The notes beneath the pieces are model-generated. The model worked only from the letters and a program-made list of their open reading frames with translations. It ran no database searches and was not told the DNA's origin. DNA of 64,000 nt, from assembly GCF_030730875.1 (NCBI RefSeq), contig NZ_JAVAMA010000010.1:1-64000 (forward strand), given 5' to 3'. Source of the stretch: Sphingomonas sp. DG1-23 (GTDB taxonomy: Bacteria > Pseudomonadota > Alphaproteobacteria > Sphingomonadales > Sphingomonadaceae). Of the stretch, positions 62,117-64,000 are shown in pieces (position 1 is the first letter of the stretch; the number at the start of each line of letters is the position of its first letter). The position numbers were made by a program, and so were the translations under genes.

Positions 62117-62997
62117 TCCCGAGCCTCAGCCCCAACGCCGCCGACCGGCGCCTGCTCGACGAAGGCACGCCGACGCGCGCGATGACGTGGATCATGGCGA
62201 TCATGCTGTTCCTCACCGTGCTCGCCGGCGCGCTGGGGCTGGGCATGTTCGCCGCGACCGCGCAGCTCGATCGCGAGCTTTCGGGGCGGCTGACGGTGCA
62301 GATCGTCGAACCGATCGCGAGCCTGCGCGACAGCCAGGCGGCGGCGATGGTGGCGACGCTGGCAAAGCTTCCCGGCGTGACCCGGGTCCGCGAAGTCGAT
62401 CGGGCGCATCTGGCCCAGTTGCTCAAGCCGTGGCTCGGCGATGCCGGGCTCGATTCCGACCTGCCGATGCCGGCGATGATCGACGTCGAGGCGCGCGGCG
62501 GCGACTTCGCCGCGATCGAGGCGGCGGCGCGGCGGATCGCGCCGGGCGCGCGGGTCGATCGCCACGCGCAATGGCTGTCGCCGGTGCGCAGCTTCATGTC
62601 CACGATGAGCTGGCTGGCGGTGAGCCTGATGCTGCTGATCGCAGGCGCGACCGCGGCGGTGGTGCTGCTCGCCGCGCGCGCGGGGCTGGACACGCACCGC
62701 GACACGATCGATGTGCTCCACATGCTGGGTTCCACCGACGTCCAGATCGCCCGCCTGTTCCAGCGGCGCATCGCTTTCGACACGCTGCTGGGCGGGATCG
62801 CCGGCACGGCGGCCGCGCTGATCCTCGTCTGGTTCCTGCAGGGACGGCTGAGCGCGGTCGGCTCCGAGATGCTGGGCGGCGTCGCACTTCAGCAGCGCGA
62901 CTGGTTCCTGCTGCTGCTATTGCCCATCGGCTTCGCCTTGCTCTCGACGCTGGCGGCGCGCGTCGCAGTGCTGCGTACCTTGGGGAAGCGGCTGTGA
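62113..62997 (+). CDS. ftsX: Cell-division membrane protein FtsX
   Basis: 294 residues. An N-terminal helix (MTWIMAIMLFLTVLAGALGLGMF) precedes a periplasmic domain (LTVQIVEPIASLRDSQAAAMVATLAKLPGVTRV). A three-helix FtsX permease-like end follows, with DTIDVLHMLGSTDVQIARLFQRRIA. It is the membrane partner of FtsE. Confidence 0.95.
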   Translation: MIPSLSPNAADRRLLDEGTPTRAMTWIMAIMLFLTVLAGALGLGMFAATAQLDRELSGRLTVQIVEPIASLRDSQAAAMVATLAKLPGVTRVREVDRAHLAQLLKPWLGDAGLDSDLPMPAMIDVEARGGDFAAIEAAARRIAPGARVDRHAQWLSPVRSFMSTMSWLAVSLMLLIAGATAAVVLLAARAGLDTHRDTIDVLHMLGSTDVQIARLFQRRIAFDTLLGGIAGTAAALILVWFLQGRLSAVGSEMLGGVALQQRDWFLLLLLPIGFALLSTLAARVAVLRTLGKRL

Positions 62998-63536
62998 TCT
63001 GGCGCATCTGCCTGTTGCTGCTGCTCGCCTGGGCGCTGGGCTTCGCGATCTTCCTGCTTTCGCTCGGCAAGCCGCTCGACGCGCGCAAGACCGACGCGAT
63101 CGTGGTGCTGACCGGCGGCGGCGGACGGATCGACCGCGGGCTCGCGGTGCTCCGCGCCGGCGACGCGAAACGGATGCTGGTGAGCGGCGTCGATCCCGAC
63201 GTTCGCCCGGTCGAGCTCGCGGTACAGTTCAAGATCGACCGCAAGTGGATGGCCTGCTGCATCGATCTCGGCTGGCAGGCGGTCGACACCCGGTCGAACG
63301 CCGACGAGACGGCGAAATGGGTGCGCGAGCACGATTTCAGGACCGTGCGGCTGGTCACCACCGACTGGCACATGCCGCGTGCGCGGATGGAATTGGCCAG
63401 CGCGCTGGGCGGCGGCGTCGAGGTGGTCGGCGACGCGGTGCGCAGCGGTCCCAACAGCCCGGGCTGGCGCGTGCTGTTCCGCGAATATCACAAATTCCTC
63501 GTGCGCCGGATCGCACTGTGGGTGGGCGCAGGCTGA
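62994..63536 (+). CDS. YdcF-like (DUF218) membrane-anchored protein
   Basis: 180 residues from a GTG that overlaps the ftsX stop. One N-terminal helix leads to the DUF218 domain: DAIVVLTGGGGRIDRGLAVLRAGDAKRMLVSG, NADETAKWV and TTDWHMPRARMELASAL. The family includes ElyC/SanA, linked to envelope integrity; the biochemical role is not settled. It is part of an overlapping ftsEX-ydcF-plsC operon. Confidence 0.9.
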   Translation: MIWRICLLLLLAWALGFAIFLLSLGKPLDARKTDAIVVLTGGGGRIDRGLAVLRAGDAKRMLVSGVDPDVRPVELAVQFKIDRKWMACCIDLGWQAVDTRSNADETAKWVREHDFRTVRLVTTDWHMPRARMELASALGGGVEVVGDAVRSGPNSPGWRVLFREYHKFLVRRIALWVGAG

Positions 63537-64000
63537 TGGACCGGCTGCGCAGCGTCCTGTTCAAGATCGCCTTTTACGGCCTGTCGGTACCGATCGTGCT
63601 GCTCGCGCCGGTGATGGCGCTGTTCGGCCAGCGCGTTTTTCGGCGCTGGGTGCTGTTCTGGACACAGTATCATGCGTGGTGCTCGCGCAATCTGGCCGGG
63701 ATCCGCGTCCGGGTGGAAGGCGCGCCGCTGGCGACTCCGGCATTGTACGCGTCGAAGCACCAGTCCTTTCTCGAGACGTTCGAGCTGGTCCGGATGCTCG
63801 GCGCACCGACGGTGGTGATGCGGCACGAGTTTGCGCGGATCCCGGTCTGGGGCTGGGCGGCGCGGCGCTACGGCATCATCATCATCGACCGCAGCGGCGC
63901 GGCCTCCGCGCTGCGCCAGATGATGCGCGAGGCCAAGGCCGCCGGCGCCGCGGGGCGTTCGGTGATCCTGTTCCCCGAAGGCACGCGCTCGGCGATGGGC
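63536..64000 (+). CDS. plsC: 1-acyl-sn-glycerol-3-phosphate acyltransferase, 3' end outside window
   Basis: The first 155 residues are visible. An N-terminal hydrophobic segment leads to motif I ASKHQSFLETF, here His-x4-Glu rather than the usual His-x4-Asp. Then come GIIIIDRSG (motif II-like) and FPEGTRS (motif III). PlsC makes phosphatidic acid from lysophosphatidic acid. The start overlaps the preceding stop by one base. Confidence 0.9.
   Translation, partial: MDRLRSVLFKIAFYGLSVPIVLLAPVMALFGQRVFRRWVLFWTQYHAWCSRNLAGIRVRVEGAPLATPALYASKHQSFLETFELVRMLGAPTVVMRHEFARIPVWGWAARRYGIIIIDRSGAASALRQMMREAKAAGAAGRSVILFPEGTRSAMG

Noticed and set aside
1..64000. CRISPR arrays, insertion sequences, prophage structural genes and rRNA.
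   Set aside because: No regularly spaced repeats, transposase motifs, capsid/tail proteins or rRNA signatures were seen. The integrase at 6425 is the only mobility gene.

Overview
The window looks like a piece of a sphingomonad chromosome (Alphaproteobacteria, probably Sphingomonas or a close relative). The evidence is high GC, sphingomonad-type proteins (a TonB-dependent receptor, a GH3 enzyme with a LacI-type operator, an MJ0042/DUF3426 protein next to ftsEX) and the style of the flagellar genes. Family calls come from reading motifs and were not database-searched.

Region 1 (1-7787) is the right-hand end of an integrated genomic island. It holds two co-oriented, overlapping helicase genes: a 1712-residue DEAD-box/DUF1998 (YprA/MrfA-like) helicase followed by an SNF2-type helicase cut off by the window edge. 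Together they look like the core of a DISARM/Druantia/ARMADA-related anti-phage system. Next come a 463-bp gene-poor stretch and a P4-type tyrosine integrase downstream of tRNA-Leu(CAG), whose 3' end is the likely attachment site.

Region 2 (7788-19326) is ordinary chromosome: an NDUFA9-like reductase, uppP, a translationally coupled gltD - DUF2059 - gltB operon, a small exported protein, a glutathione S-transferase, and a divergent EamA exporter/Lrp regulator pair.

Region 3 (19333-55812) is an almost complete flagellar locus in four transcription blocks. (a) A leftward run of a sigma-54 activator, fliE-F-G-H-I-J-K-L-M-N-O-P-Q-R, flhB, fliD, fliS. (b) A rightward single flagellin gene followed by an unrelated GH3 glycosidase. 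(c) A leftward run of an accessory MotA/MotB-like stator pair, flgA, flgM-flgN, a lytic transglycosylase, flhA, fliA. (d) A rightward flgB-C-D-E-F-G-H-I-J-K-L run followed by canonical motA-motB. Promoter reading supports a two-tier circuit. Sigma-54 sites precede flgB, the transglycosylase-flhA-fliA genes and the accessory stator. FliA (sigma-28) sites sharing a TNAA-N15-GYCGTT pattern precede fliC, flgM and motA. Three CGGCA-N5/6-TGCCG palindromes upstream of flgB are candidate activator sites. No chemotaxis genes, flhF, flhG, flaF or flbT are present.

Region 4 (55816-64000) has a TonB-dependent receptor with an unusual Gln/Gly-rich stretch, tRNA-Leu(GAG), a MATE exporter, a zinc-ribbon/DUF3426 protein, and an overlapping ftsE-ftsX-ydcF-like-plsC operon that runs off the right edge. 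Several palindromic REP-like repeats sit between or inside flagellar genes.
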